This document shows positions 17,928 to 26,843 of a DNA stretch of 64,000 nt, piece after piece. This DNA comes from Lebetimonas sp. JH292 (GTDB lineage Bacteria; Campylobacterota; Campylobacteria; Campylobacterales; Nautiliaceae): the NCBI RefSeq assembly GCF_000523275.1, contig NZ_ATHQ01000001.1:124001-188000 (forward strand). Reading direction: 5' to 3'. Below the pieces are notes generated by a model that saw nothing but the letters and a program-made list of their open reading frames with translations, had not been told where the DNA came from and did not search any database. A program made the translations under genes and the position numbers. Position 1 is the stretch's first letter; the number at the start of each line of letters is the position of its first letter.

Positions 17928-17967
17928 AAATTAGTTTTTGTTTTTTCGCGACTCGGCCGCCGACTGA
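17928..17967. repeat. 40-bp GC-rich direct repeat, copy 2
   Basis: Exact match to 6739-6778 in island A, in the same orientation. Here it lies 72 bases upstream of dinJ. A TACACCCTAA motif follows it and recurs at about 18043. Confidence 0.85.
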
Positions 17968-18080
17968 TACACCCTAACGCCCTGAAAAGCCCATAATTTC
18001 GGCATTTTCTTGGGGTGTAAACCCTTGAAATGCTTACACTTACTTACACCCTAATTATTTATTAAATACTCTAAAACTCT

Positions 18081-18095
18081 CATAAATAGGGGATT
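18081..18095. repeat. CATAAATAGGGGATT, copy 2
   Basis: Identical to 10476-10490 of island A; it precedes the eroded minus-strand gene end at about 18100. Confidence 0.5.
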
Positions 18096-18097
18096 TT

Positions 18098-18270
18098 GAT
18101 ATGTTTATGTCCCTTTAATAGTAAGTAACTTAAAAACTCCGGGTCAATTGCTTTTAATTCCTCTAATAGTTTTTGAGCTATGATATTTTTTTGATACATT
18201 GCATTAAAAAGTCTTGTAACTAATGGTCTTTTTATTTTCCCCTCTTTAAAAGCTTATTTTCCTTATTCTG
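18098..18270 (-). pseudogene. fragment of a small island protein, unknown
   Basis: A minus-strand open piece reads GKIKRPLVTRLFNAMYQKNI, then IAQKLLEELKAIDPEFLSYL and LLKGHKHIKI before a stop. The N-terminal side is lost in frameshifts near 18260. It is helical and unrecognised. Confidence 0.4.
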
Positions 18271-18329
18271 ACATTCAGAAATGCACAGTTCATCTTCTTC
18301 TTCCGTCAATAAAATTGTGATACTTTTGA

Positions 18330-18520
18330 AAAAGGATTATCTATTTTTCAGACTGAAATAATTGAAAAATTTAAAAATCACTATCCGACTTATATCAAAT
18401 ATCTTAATTCAAAAATAGAAGAATTTTTAGCTTTTTTAAAATATCCCGAAACTATTAGAAAACTTATCAATTCAACAAATGCTGTGGAATCCGTTCATTC
18501 TACATTTGTATTTTTAATTT
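18330..18520 (+). pseudogene. IS256-family (Mutator) transposase fragment
   Basis: A plus-strand piece reads TEIIEKFKNHYPTYIKYLNS, then FLAFLKYPETIRKLINSTNA followed by VESVHSTF. This matches the conserved C-terminal block of IS256-family transposases (yP..iR..iyTTNaiEs.n), with the second Thr changed. Only about 60 residues survive and no terminal repeats are recognised. Confidence 0.6.
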
Positions 18521-18649
18521 TGCTCTTTTTATCTAAAAGAGATGAATTTAAATTTTTTTATGATTTTTGAATATGAAGTATGGATGAAAAGTATTTGATA
18601 TCACAGACACAAAATTAATGGTATGTCTCAATTTTTTTAAAGTATTGAA

Positions 18650-19233
18650 GTATATTAAGCAGTGTTATCCGTTAAAGGAAGTCTAAAAGGCTCTTTATTA
18701 TCCTTATATGTATTTGGAGGATAAATAATAATCTTTCTTTTAAAATCAATATACTCCCACTTTAAGCGGTAAAGTCCTATTTTTCTGTTTTTTCTCTTCT
18801 ATTCCGTAAGCTGGATTATATTCTATAAGTCCTAAATTTAACGCATAATCAATGCAGTTTATTAGATAATTAAATACCTATTAAATCATATCTTGTAATT
18901 TTGTCTATCTTCTTATAACCCATAAAAGGAATAGCATATTTTTTAAAAGCTCTTAAATAATTGCTCTTAAATCTTTTATTGCTAACACTTCCTTTTTTTA
19001 ATTCTAAAAACTCATAAGCTATTGTCTTAAAAGTCTTTTTTTTCTTGCTCCCTTTTAACGGCTTCTTGCAATATCTCTGGCTGTCTTTAAAGTAATATCA
19101 GGATAATTTCCTATTTTAAGGCTTGTGTCTTTTTTAGTTCAAATATTTGTATATCTAAACTCCCAAACTATACTTTTATTTTTTTTAACAAGTCTCAAAC
19201 ATTAATTGCTGTTTGAGTTAAAACTATACTCAT
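18650..19233 (-). pseudogene. P4-type integrase remnant, island B
   Basis: Starts at 19233 after AAAAAGGAG with MSIVLTQTAIN, the usual opening of P4/DUF4102 integrases. It continues LKIGNYPDITLKTARDIAR, KKYAIPFMGYKKIDKITRYD (core-binding domain) and RLKWEYIDFKRKIIIYPPNT ending near the active-site region. Many frameshifts are present and the gene is about half the normal 1200 bases. It is the integrase that would have inserted island B into tRNA-Leu. Confidence 0.75.
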
Positions 19234-19277
19234 ATTAAACTCCTTTTTAATGAAATATGGTGCGGTTAAAAAACCGA

Positions 19278-19297
19278 CCCCACTACTGACCCCACTT
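19278..19297. repeat. paired GACCCCAC direct repeats upstream of integrase
   Basis: Two copies of GACCCCAC separated by TACT lie upstream of the island B integrase start. A similar pair, AGTCCA-TCTAAC-AGTCCA, is near 11607 at the left end of island B. They may be arm-type integrase or excisionase sites. Confidence 0.35.
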
Positions 19298-19410
19298 TTT
19301 TTTGTGCTAATATGATACAACTAAAACTAATAAAAACAAAAATATCCCGATATTTCATGGTAATATTTCAAAAGAAGTGATACAATCTGAAACTGAGAAA
19401 AACCTACGCA

Positions 19411-19424
19411 CCTCCGCCGCACCA
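19411..19424 (+). repeat. att copy 3 (right end of island B)
   Basis: CCTCCGCCGCACCA matches the tRNA-Leu 3' end with one mismatch (13 of 14). Chromosomal tpx sequence begins about 100 bases beyond. The upstream arm GTGATACAATCTGAAAC resembles that of copy 2. Confidence 0.7.
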
Positions 19425-19483
19425 CTATCCTTCTATAAATTTTTCTCCAAAAGAATTTCATATTAAAATTTAATTTTAGTATG

Positions 19484-19500
19484 TGTAACTTTTTGTTACA
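19484..19500. promoter_or_regulatory. palindrome TGTAAC-N5-GTTACA upstream of tpx
   Basis: A perfect 6-bp inverted repeat with a TTTTT spacer, about 40 bases upstream of the tpx RBS (AAAAAGGAGAC). It could be an operator of a stress regulator. Confidence 0.45.
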
Positions 19501-19540
19501 TTACATTTTTATCTTTTTTATTAATAAAAAAAGGAGACAA

Positions 19541-19855
19541 CTTTATGGGAATCAAGTAAATGTTGGAGATAAAGCTCCTGTTGTAACCCTGCCAAATAAC
19601 GCACTTGAAGAAATAACAATTGGTGGAGCTCAGGGAAAAGCTCAGTTAATTATGATTTTGTTCAACTGAAGGAATTGAAAATCTTCAAGTATTAGAAAAA
19701 TGTTTTAGTGTAAATTATGGAACTTTAATTGCTGAAGGTCCACTTAGAGGTCTTAGTGCTAGAGCAATATTTGTAGTAAACAAAGAAGGAAAAGTAACTT
19801 ATAAAGAATTAGTTCCTGAAATCACTGAAGAACCAAACTATGAAGCAGCTCTAAA
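19541..19855 (+). pseudogene. tpx: thiol peroxidase, internally deleted
   Basis: Recognisable Tpx ends without a middle. The first part reads YGNQVNVGDKAPVVTLPNNA and [17 protein letters not shown], then shifts frame at about 19665. The second part reads [40 protein letters not shown] and [11 protein letters not shown]. About 50 residues including the peroxidatic Cys segment (normally DTPVC) are missing, as is the first strand after the RBS. Tpx normally reduces hydroperoxides in the periplasm or cytoplasm. The gene runs into the convergent helicase without a stop of its own. Confidence 0.85.
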
Positions 19856-21786
19856 TAAACAGTTTTATAAATCCCTTCTTTTTTTATATATTCAATCAAA
19901 TTTTTATAAGTTTTATTTATTCTTAATGTTTTAGCATCACCTATTATAACAAGTTTTCTTTTAGCCCGTGTTATTGATACATTCAGTCTTCTTATATCCT
20001 TTAAAAACCCGATTTCTTCATTTTCATTTGCCCTAACAAGACTTAAAATAATTATTTCTTTTTCCCTGCCCTGAAAACCGTCCACAGATTTCACTTCAAC
20101 TGAGTTTTTCATTATTTTTTTTATATATTCTTCATGGTCTTTATAAGGGGTAATTACTCCGATATATTCTTCTTTAGCCCCGTTTTTTATTAATTTTTCA
20201 ACTATTTTTTTTACATACTCGGCTTCAAGTGGATTATATTTTGAAAAACTTCCGCTTTTTGATTTTTCTATAAATTTTCCTTTTGTATCTATAAAAACAA
20301 TTGGCGTGTATCCTCCATAAATTTCATCTTCTAAAATTCCTAAATCTTTAATTGTTATATTTTTAATTTTTTCATATGTTTTTACCCTGCATTCATAAAA
20401 CTCACAGCTTACAAAATCATTTATTTTTTCATTCATTCTGTATTGAATACCCAGGGTATAATAAATATTTTTATATAAATATGTAAATCTTTCAAAAAGT
20501 GAAACCATAAGTCTTGTATCATTGCTCAAAATTGTTGGAGGCAACTGTTTATGGTCACCCGCAAAAACAGCTTGCTTTGCTTTTATTAAAGGAATCAGCG
20601 TTGATGGCTCCATTGCCTGAGCTGCTTCGTCTATAAAAACAACATCAAATTCTTTTGTTTCCAAAAATTCGCCGCCAGCCCCTGAATTGGTTGCAAAAAT
20701 AATATCTACATTATCTAAAATATCATTCATAATAGTTTCTATTTTTTTATTTTTTTCATCATAAAGTTTATTTATATTTTTTTGCAATTTCAGCCATTCT
20801 GCCATTTCTTTTATCCACTCGGCCTTAATACCTCTTTTTGCTTTTCCTTCTTTTGCTAATTGTAAAATCTCCTCATCGCTCATCCCTCTTCTTCTACCGG
20901 GAGTCGGTTTTTTGCATCTTTTTTCCTGCATATGTTTTAAATCATCTATTTTTTTATTAATTTTTTCAATTTCTTTATATCTTTTATCCCTTCTTATTCT
21001 TACATCCAGAGAAAATTTCATAAGTTTGGAATCAATTTTTGCAGGATGACCGATTCTTACAATATTAAATTCCTCCAGTTTTTCCATAACATTATCAACC
21101 GCCACGTTACTGTCTGCCGTAACTAAAATTCTTTTTCCTATGTGCTTTTTTATAACTTCAGCCAAAGTGGTGGTTTTTCCTGTTCCCGGAGGACCGTGAA
21201 TTAAAAAAACATCTGAGTTAATACACTTTCTAAGAGCAGCATTTTGACTTTCATTTAAAATATCGCTTCTTTCATCAACTTCAATAATTTCCGGGGCTTT
21301 TTTACCTAACAATACATCAATACAATTTTTCATTTTACATTTTCCATTTTTCATTTCATCTAACGCTTTTATCATTCTTTTAAATGTAATATCATTAACA
21401 TACAAATCAAGTCTGTATAATTTACTTCTGAATATTGCTTCTTTTGAATAAACTTCTATAAAATTTTTGCCAACACTGCTAACGGTTGCTTCTTTGGAAA
21501 ATTTTAAAGGCTCCCCCCTGCTCACTAATACAATATCCCCTACTTTAATTTGGTGTTCGGGCATATTATTTCTGTTGAACATGTATATTTTAAAATCTAA
21601 AAACTCTCCTATATATTTCATTTTAAGCCCGAGCAGTGCCCTGCCTTTTTTTTGTCTCTCTTGTGGCGTTAGTTTTTTTATTTCATTTAAATAAAATTCT
21701 TTTTCTGCTTTTCTTTCTTTTTCAATTAACTCACTAAAATATTTTTTATACTCTTCAATATTTTCAAATTTATACATTATTTTCAT
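19822..21786 (-). CDS. SF1 DNA/RNA helicase, SMUBP-2/HCS1-like
   Basis: A 654-residue superfamily 1B helicase: N-terminal beta-barrel region, Walker [10 protein letters not shown] at 198-206, Walker [13 protein letters not shown] near 390, [28 protein letters not shown] and [14 protein letters not shown]. It belongs to the UPF1/IGHMBP2 group. Two oddities: residues 144-155 ([12 protein letters not shown]) are encoded by a 7-bp tandem array, and the last 12 codons overlap the damaged tpx on the other strand, so the natural stop was probably lost in the same deletion. Confidence 0.88.
   Translation of the reverse strand: MKIMYKFENIEEYKKYFSELIEKERKAEKEFYLNEIKKLTPQERQKKGRALLGLKMKYIGEFLDFKIYMFNRNNMPEHQIKVGDIVLVSRGEPLKFSKEATVSSVGKNFIEVYSKEAIFRSKLYRLDLYVNDITFKRMIKALDEMKNGKCKMKNCIDVLLGKKAPEIIEVDERSDILNESQNAALRKCINSDVFLIHGPPGTGKTTTLAEVIKKHIGKRILVTADSNVAVDNVMEKLEEFNIVRIGHPAKIDSKLMKFSLDVRIRRDKRYKEIEKINKKIDDLKHMQEKRCKKPTPGRRRGMSDEEILQLAKEGKAKRGIKAEWIKEMAEWLKLQKNINKLYDEKNKKIETIMNDILDNVDIIFATNSGAGGEFLETKEFDVVFIDEAAQAMEPSTLIPLIKAKQAVFAGDHKQLPPTILSNDTRLMVSLFERFTYLYKNIYYTLGIQYRMNEKINDFVSCEFYECRVKTYEKIKNITIKDLGILEDEIYGGYTPIVFIDTKGKFIEKSKSGSFSKYNPLEAEYVKKIVEKLIKNGAKEEYIGVITPYKDHEEYIKKIMKNSVEVKSVDGFQGREKEIIILSLVRANENEEIGFLKDIRRLNVSITRAKRKLVIIGDAKTLRINKTYKNLIEYIKKEGIYKTVYLELLHSLVLQ
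21331..21358. repeat. heptamer tandem array inside the SF1 helicase gene
   Basis: Four consecutive units CATTTTA, CATTTTC, CATTTTT, CATTTCA. The reverse complement contains AATGGAAAATGTAAAATG, identical to the array at 4439. The frame is kept. Confidence 0.65.
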
Positions 21787-21800
21787 TTAATATAACCTTT

Positions 21801-23006
21801 TTAAATTTTTATTAAAATAACTATCAATGCAAATAAATTTATACCATAAAAAGCCCACTTTCTGTAATAAGCAAAAAAACTTAAAGATAAAAAAAATAAA
21901 AGTATCCAAAAATCTACATTAACATAATAATTTTTCTCTCCCATATTAAGATACCACTGTATAACTTTATCAAACAATCCGCCAAACCCTGTTAAATGCA
22001 AAAATATACTTACAGGATAAAAAACAGAAAACAATATGTTTACAACAGGTGAAAAAAATGAATAAAAATTGAAATTATAAAAAAAATAATGCCCCAATAT
22101 AAACATAACCAAATACATATAAAAGCTCAAAATCAAAGAATTGACAAAAGTCGGTTTAAAATATTTAAAAAATAAAAATATATAATATACACCCATAAAG
22201 CTTAAAAAATATCCGATACTGAAAACTTTTTCAAAAAATATTAAAACACTTATTAAAAATGTCCATATTAAAACACTCAAAGGCTCTTTTTCCAGATAAA
22301 TAAGACTTATAAAAATAACCGTTTCCATAACAAAAGCCCTGACAAGCGATGAAGGAAAATTAGTAAAATAAAGATATAAAAATTCTGTTGTTAAAATAAA
22401 AATACCCAAATCAAAATATCTGTTTCTATACGGAAAAAAACGGCTTTGAAAAAATTTATAAACAGGATTTAACATAAAAAACAAAATTGCGCTTAAAAAG
22501 CCTAAATGAAGTCCGCTTAATGCAAAAAGATGACTTATTCCAAGAGTCGAAAGGTCTTTTCTTGTGCTAAAATCAATAGATTTGCCAAAATACAAAGCTT
22601 TGTATAAATTTGTTATTTTTATATTTTTATGCTGATTTTCAACATATTTTTCAATTTTTGAAGGTTCTTTTAATTTCAAATCAAAACTTGGGGCAAAAAA
22701 TCCGAAAAGATAATTTTTAAAAGAGATATGTTTGGTAAAAATTTTAACAGAGACATCTTCATTCAAAAGATTTTTTAAATCATCCCTGTTTATTGTATAA
22801 AAAGTTAAATTTTTTGATTTTATCTTCAATACATAGTAATTTTTCTTTTTATACTGATTTGCGACAAACCCGTCTATTTTAACCACTTTTTTTGAAATAA
22901 AATTTTTATATAAAATATAAGAAAAAGCCCCTCTTAAAAACAATAAAAAACTAAATAGTAGGAAGGTCAATATGAGCTTCGGTATGCTCAACTTCTTTAA
23001 CCTCAC
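21801..23006 (-). CDS. comEC: ComEC/Rec2-family competence channel protein
   Basis: A polytopic membrane protein of up to 401 residues with the Competence-domain motif HLFALSGLHLGFLSAILFF. ComEC forms the inner-membrane channel for single-stranded DNA uptake. It is short, lacking the C-terminal metallo-beta-lactamase domain, as is common in Campylobacterota. The first ATG would overlap dnaB by 56 bases; a TTG at 22970 (390 residues, starting at LTFLLFSF) reduces this to 20 and is a plausible alternative. Confidence 0.85.
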   Translation of the reverse strand: MRLKKLSIPKLILTFLLFSFLLFLRGAFSYILYKNFISKKVVKIDGFVANQYKKKNYYVLKIKSKNLTFYTINRDDLKNLLNEDVSVKIFTKHISFKNYLFGFFAPSFDLKLKEPSKIEKYVENQHKNIKITNLYKALYFGKSIDFSTRKDLSTLGISHLFALSGLHLGFLSAILFFMLNPVYKFFQSRFFPYRNRYFDLGIFILTTEFLYLYFTNFPSSLVRAFVMETVIFISLIYLEKEPLSVLIWTFLISVLIFFEKVFSIGYFLSFMGVYYIFLFFKYFKPTFVNSLILSFYMYLVMFILGHYFFYNFNFYSFFSPVVNILFSVFYPVSIFLHLTGFGGLFDKVIQWYLNMGEKNYYVNVDFWILLFFLSLSFFAYYRKWAFYGINLFALIVILIKI

Positions 23007-24351
23007 TTAATTTATCGGAGAATTTGGTGTATTTTTTATGAAACAGCATTTCAACGGTGCCAGTCGGTCCGTTTCTTTGTTTTCCGATGATTATTTCCGC
23101 ATCTTCTATTTCCTTTTCATTATATGTCACTTCCGCAGCTTTTCCTTTTTGAATTGCTTCTTTTTGTTTCTGTCTGGCTTCCAATGCTTTATATACGTCA
23201 TCACGATAAATAAACATTATAATATCTGCATCCTGTTCTATTGCGCCTGATTCTCTAAGATCACTCAGCATCGGTCTTTTGTTAGGCCTGCTTTCAAGTG
23301 CCCTGTTTAGCTGGGAAAGGGCAATTATGGGTATTTGAAGTTCGCGCGCTAAAAGTTTAAGACTTCTGCTAATCTCTGCAATAGCCAAATGCCTTTCTTT
23401 AATATCTGAATTTATCAACTGAAGATAATCCACAATTGCAAGAGAAATATCTCTGTTTTGAGCTTTTAATTTTCTGAGTTTTGCCCTTATTGTATGAATA
23501 TTGACACTTCCCTCGTCATCCACAAAAAGAGGTTTTTCGCTTAAATAATCACTTACCTCGGTAAGTTTGGACCATTCTTCATCATTTAAATTCCCCCTTC
23601 TTAAGTCCTGGAGAGGAATATCGCTTGCCGAACTTATCATTCTAAGCATCAGCTGCTCCGCCGGCATTTCAAGTGAAAAAATTGCCACCCCTTTATCCTG
23701 CCTTAATACATTAAATGCCAGGTTCAGTGCAAAAGCCGTTTTACCCATAGAAGGCCTTGCGGCAATTATTATCAAATCGCCTTCTCCAAATCCGCTTGTT
23801 TTTCTGTTAAGTTCAACAAATCCGGTATCAAGCCCTGTTACAATTTTATTTTGCTTTGATACCTGTTTTTTAATATAATCCAAAGTTTCGTTTATTATTT
23901 TGTTTGAATCTTTAAAATCCCCGGAAAGATTGGATGTTGCGATGCTGAAAAGTTTACTTTGAATCTCTTCAACCTCTTCAACAGCCCTTTTGTCTTCTTG
24001 CAAAACTGTTTTTTTAATTTCTGTTGAAAGATGTATAAGCTCTCTTTTTACCGATAAATCTTTTATCTCTTTTGCATAAATTTCTACCGCTTCTATCGGG
24101 GCGGTTCCCAAAATTTCTAAAAAAAGCTCTTCATCAAATTTGTTTTTTTTATTTAAAACATCCCTTAAAAAAATTTCATCAATAGGCATATCTTTATGAT
24201 ACAACTCTTCCATAGCTTCGAAAAGATATTGATGAAAAGGAAGGTAAAAATCTTTAGGGCTTAAAATAGCCGCCACATCTTCATATACTTTCCCGTCAAA
24301 AATAACAGCACTCAATATTCCCCTCTCAATATCCAAATTATATAAATCCAA
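22951..24351 (-). CDS. dnaB: replicative DNA helicase DnaB
   Basis: Hexameric helicase that unwinds the chromosome at the replication fork. The 466 residues include an N-terminal DnaB_N domain, Walker A ARPSMGKTAFA near 197-207, SLEMPAEQLMLR, IVDYLQLI and the C-terminal KQRNGPTGTVEMLFH. The gene is intact and overlaps comEC. Confidence 0.97.
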   Translation of the reverse strand: MDLYNLDIERGILSAVIFDGKVYEDVAAILSPKDFYLPFHQYLFEAMEELYHKDMPIDEIFLRDVLNKKNKFDEELFLEILGTAPIEAVEIYAKEIKDLSVKRELIHLSTEIKKTVLQEDKRAVEEVEEIQSKLFSIATSNLSGDFKDSNKIINETLDYIKKQVSKQNKIVTGLDTGFVELNRKTSGFGEGDLIIIAARPSMGKTAFALNLAFNVLRQDKGVAIFSLEMPAEQLMLRMISSASDIPLQDLRRGNLNDEEWSKLTEVSDYLSEKPLFVDDEGSVNIHTIRAKLRKLKAQNRDISLAIVDYLQLINSDIKERHLAIAEISRSLKLLARELQIPIIALSQLNRALESRPNKRPMLSDLRESGAIEQDADIIMFIYRDDVYKALEARQKQKEAIQKGKAAEVTYNEKEIEDAEIIIGKQRNGPTGTVEMLFHKKYTKFSDKLSEVKEVEHTEAHIDLPTI

Positions 24352-24390
24352 TTTTACTCCTTATGTTATAATTATAAAAAAGAGGATTAA

Positions 24391-24642
24391 ATGTATGTAA
24401 AAATCACATATCCTTTCAAAGACACACCGGGTTCAATCCAGTTAAAAGATATTTATATACAAACCCACGATACAGATTTGGTTCATCAGTTAAAAACAAC
24501 AAACAATCCTGTCGAAATTGGTATTATTTTATCTGAAAACGAAGAAAAATACAAAATTACAAATCCCCAAAAAGCAGATTTACATATTGAAATTGCCGAT
24601 GTATTAATGGATTCGGAGCTTAGAAAAAAATTTAAACCTTAA
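24391..24642 (+). CDS. small hypothetical protein
   Basis: An 83-residue acidic soluble protein with TATAAT at 24367-24372 and RBS AGAGG before its ATG, divergent from dnaB. It opens MYVKITYPFKDTPGSIQLKD and has no recognised family. It converges on, and overlaps by 11 bases, the membrane protein gene at 24632. Confidence 0.6.
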   Translation: MYVKITYPFKDTPGSIQLKDIYIQTHDTDLVHQLKTTNNPVEIGIILSENEEKYKITNPQKADLHIEIADVLMDSELRKKFKP

Positions 24643-24922
24643 AATGTTCTTTTACACCGTTTATAACATCTCTTACATCCTGAGATTCAAAAAGCGTTTT
24701 TAATTTCATTTTTGTTTTATTGTCCAAACTTCTTATAATTTCTTTCATTTCTTTTTCATTTTCAGCATTTTTTAGTTTTTCAATTATTTCTTTTTTCAAT
24801 ATTTTTTCAAGCTTTTCTTTAGTTACCTTATTTGGTTTAATTACCATAATCATAAAAATAACCGCCAAAGAAACAATAGTTAAAGCGACTGCATAAATTA
24901 AAGCGGGTGTATTCATTTGCAT
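24632..24922 (-). CDS. single-pass membrane protein, unknown
   Basis: A 96-residue protein with one N-terminal transmembrane helix ([20 protein letters not shown]) followed by a Lys/Glu-rich helical cytoplasmic part. The start may be the second ATG (MNTPAL), two codons downstream. It overlaps the ispG stop by 10 bases and is probably co-transcribed with it. No family named. Confidence 0.65.
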   Translation of the reverse strand: MQMNTPALIYAVALTIVSLAVIFMIMVIKPNKVTKEKLEKILKKEIIEKLKNAENEKEMKEIIRSLDNKTKMKLKTLFESQDVRDVINGVKEHFKV

Positions 24923-25971
24923 TCCTTTACATATTTATTTATCTCCTCCAAAAATTTAGGAAGCAGTTCTTTTTCTTTATATTTCCCTATTATTTCACCT
25001 TTTTTAAGTATAAGACCGTATCCTTTTCCGCAGGCTATTGCCAAATCAGCTTCTTTTGCCTCACCGAGAGCGTTTACAACACAGCCCATAACAGAGAGAT
25101 TAAGAGGCACTTTTATATTTTTCGTTGCTTTTTCAACCTCTTCGACAATAGGAGGCAGGTCAACTTCTATTCTTCCGCACGTAGGACATGAAACTATATT
25201 AACTCCTTTAATAAGTCCCAAATCCTGTAAAATTGCACGCCCCACCCTAATCTCTTCTTCAAGTTCACCCGTAATGGAAACCCTTAATGTATCCCCTATT
25301 CCTTCAAGTAAAAGTGCTCCAAATGCCGCAGCGCTTTTAATAGTAGCATGGAATTTAGTCCCTGCTTCCGTCACTCCCAAATGAAAAGGATAATCCACTA
25401 AAGGTCTTAACATTCGATAAGCCTCGACCGTTCTTATAACATCGCTTGCTTTAAGTGAAACTTTTATATCAAAAAAATCCAAATCTTCCAAAAATTTAAT
25501 ATGCCAAAGCGCACTTTCAACCATTGCTTTAGGACTCTGTCCGTATTTTTTTTCCAGATGTTCTTCCAAAGAGCCGGAATTTACCCCTATTCTTATGGGC
25601 AGATTCCTTTGCTTACACGCTTTTACAATTTCTTTTATTTTTGTCTTTCCCCCTATATTTCCAGGATTAATCCTAAGTGCATCCACATATTCTGAGGCCA
25701 TTAGCCCTAATTTATAATTAAAATGAATATCGGCAATAATTGGCAATGGAGATTTTTCTACAATTGTTTTTAGTGCTTTTGCATCTTCTTCATCAAGCAC
25801 TGCAACCCTTACCAAATCGGCCCCTGCAAAATAGAGCCTGTTTATCTGCTCAAGTGTTGAATTTATATCTTTTGTTTTTAAATAGGTCATTGACTGAACG
25901 CTAATCGGGGCATCCCCTCCTATTTCCACGTTTCTTATTTTTATTTTTCTTGTGGGATATCTTTTAATCAT
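24913..25971 (-). CDS. ispG: 4-hydroxy-3-methylbut-2-enyl diphosphate synthase
   Basis: Penultimate enzyme of the non-mevalonate (MEP) isoprenoid pathway, a 4Fe-4S protein. The 352-residue length is typical of the bacterial short form. Seen: N-terminal TIM barrel ([18 protein letters not shown]), cluster cysteines in SCPTCGR and [16 protein letters not shown]. dxs of the same pathway is at 35545. It overlaps the tlyA end by 8 bases. Confidence 0.96.
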   Translation of the reverse strand: MIKRYPTRKIKIRNVEIGGDAPISVQSMTYLKTKDINSTLEQINRLYFAGADLVRVAVLDEEDAKALKTIVEKSPLPIIADIHFNYKLGLMASEYVDALRINPGNIGGKTKIKEIVKACKQRNLPIRIGVNSGSLEEHLEKKYGQSPKAMVESALWHIKFLEDLDFFDIKVSLKASDVIRTVEAYRMLRPLVDYPFHLGVTEAGTKFHATIKSAAAFGALLLEGIGDTLRVSITGELEEEIRVGRAILQDLGLIKGVNIVSCPTCGRIEVDLPPIVEEVEKATKNIKVPLNLSVMGCVVNALGEAKEADLAIACGKGYGLILKKGEIIGKYKEKELLPKFLEEINKYVKECK

Positions 25972-26683
25972 TATTTTCCTTTATAAAATGGTAAATATAT
26001 TCAATATTTCCTTCTTTTCCCCTAACGGAACTCTCTTCACTTCTTAATAATTTCCACCCTGCATTCTTACAATTGATTTCAAATTTTCTTCTTGCTTTCT
26101 CTATTGCAATTGTATCCAAAACAACACCTTTTTTATCTCTTTTTGCGTTTTTTCCCACTTCAAATTGAGGTTTAAACAAAAGTATAATATCTTTTTTAGC
26201 ATATTTATTTATATTTTCTATTAATTTATTAAGTGAAATAAAACTTACATCACTTACAATACAATCAAATTTTTCCAAATATTCAAAATCTCTAAAATCA
26301 GTCTTTTCGAAACTTTCTATTTTTGGATTTTCTTTTAATTTTTTATCAAGCTGATTAATCCCAACATCCACAGCAACTACTTTTTTAGCACCTTTTTCAA
26401 GGCTAACCTCACTAAAACCTCCGGTACTTGCTCCAATATCTAAAACAATTTTTCCTTTAAAATCTATTTTATATTTTTCCAAATAATTTTTAAGCTTCCA
26501 TGCCGCTCTGCTTACATAAATTTTTTCTTCTAAAATTTCAATTTTATCCTTTTCATCTACTTTAAAAGAAGTTTTATTTACTATTTTACCATTAATTTTT
26601 ACTTTATTGTTATTAATAAGCTCGCTTGCTTTGTTTCGTGAGGTTACAAATCCTTTTAAAAACAAAAATTTATCAATTCTCAC
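25964..26683 (-). CDS. tlyA: TlyA-family rRNA 2'-O-methyltransferase
   Basis: A 239-residue protein with an N-terminal S4-like RNA-binding domain ([20 protein letters not shown]) and an FtsJ-like Rossmann methyltransferase domain with [14 protein letters not shown] as the SAM loop. The known role is 2'-O-methylation of 16S/23S rRNA cytidines. It overlaps ispG by 8 bases. Confidence 0.9.
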   Translation of the reverse strand: MRIDKFLFLKGFVTSRNKASELINNNKVKINGKIVNKTSFKVDEKDKIEILEEKIYVSRAAWKLKNYLEKYKIDFKGKIVLDIGASTGGFSEVSLEKGAKKVVAVDVGINQLDKKLKENPKIESFEKTDFRDFEYLEKFDCIVSDVSFISLNKLIENINKYAKKDIILLFKPQFEVGKNAKRDKKGVVLDTIAIEKARRKFEINCKNAGWKLLRSEESSVRGKEGNIEYIYHFIKENND

Positions 26684-26747
26684 ATAAAACCTTTTTGATT
26701 ATTATATTAAATTTGTTATAATTTTTAAAACAAAAAAAGGAGACGTT

Positions 26748-26843
26748 ATGGGATTTAGCGGATTTATAGCATTATTGTTATGTGTAGTGGCAACAGGGGC
26801 TATGCTTTGTATAGCATTAGATGCAGCAAAAAAAGCTAAATAA
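26748..26843 (+). CDS. 31-residue membrane microprotein
   Basis: ATG at 26748 follows a strong RBS (AAAAAAAGGAGA) and a TATAAT at about 26717, divergent from tlyA. The product is one hydrophobic helix (GFIALLLCVVATGAMLCIAL) ending in a short basic tail DAAKKAK. Its stop overlaps the convergent gpsA stop by 8 bases. The clean promoter, RBS and transmembrane helix favour a real gene. Function unknown. Confidence 0.65.
   Translation: MGFSGFIALLLCVVATGAMLCIALDAAKKAK

Noticed and set aside
6364-19424. Poor sequence quality as the cause of the many frameshifts
   Set aside because: Adjacent core genes of similar composition are open over their full lengths, and many lesions are deletions of tens of bases or more. 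Single one-base shifts (58850, 55670) could still be errors.
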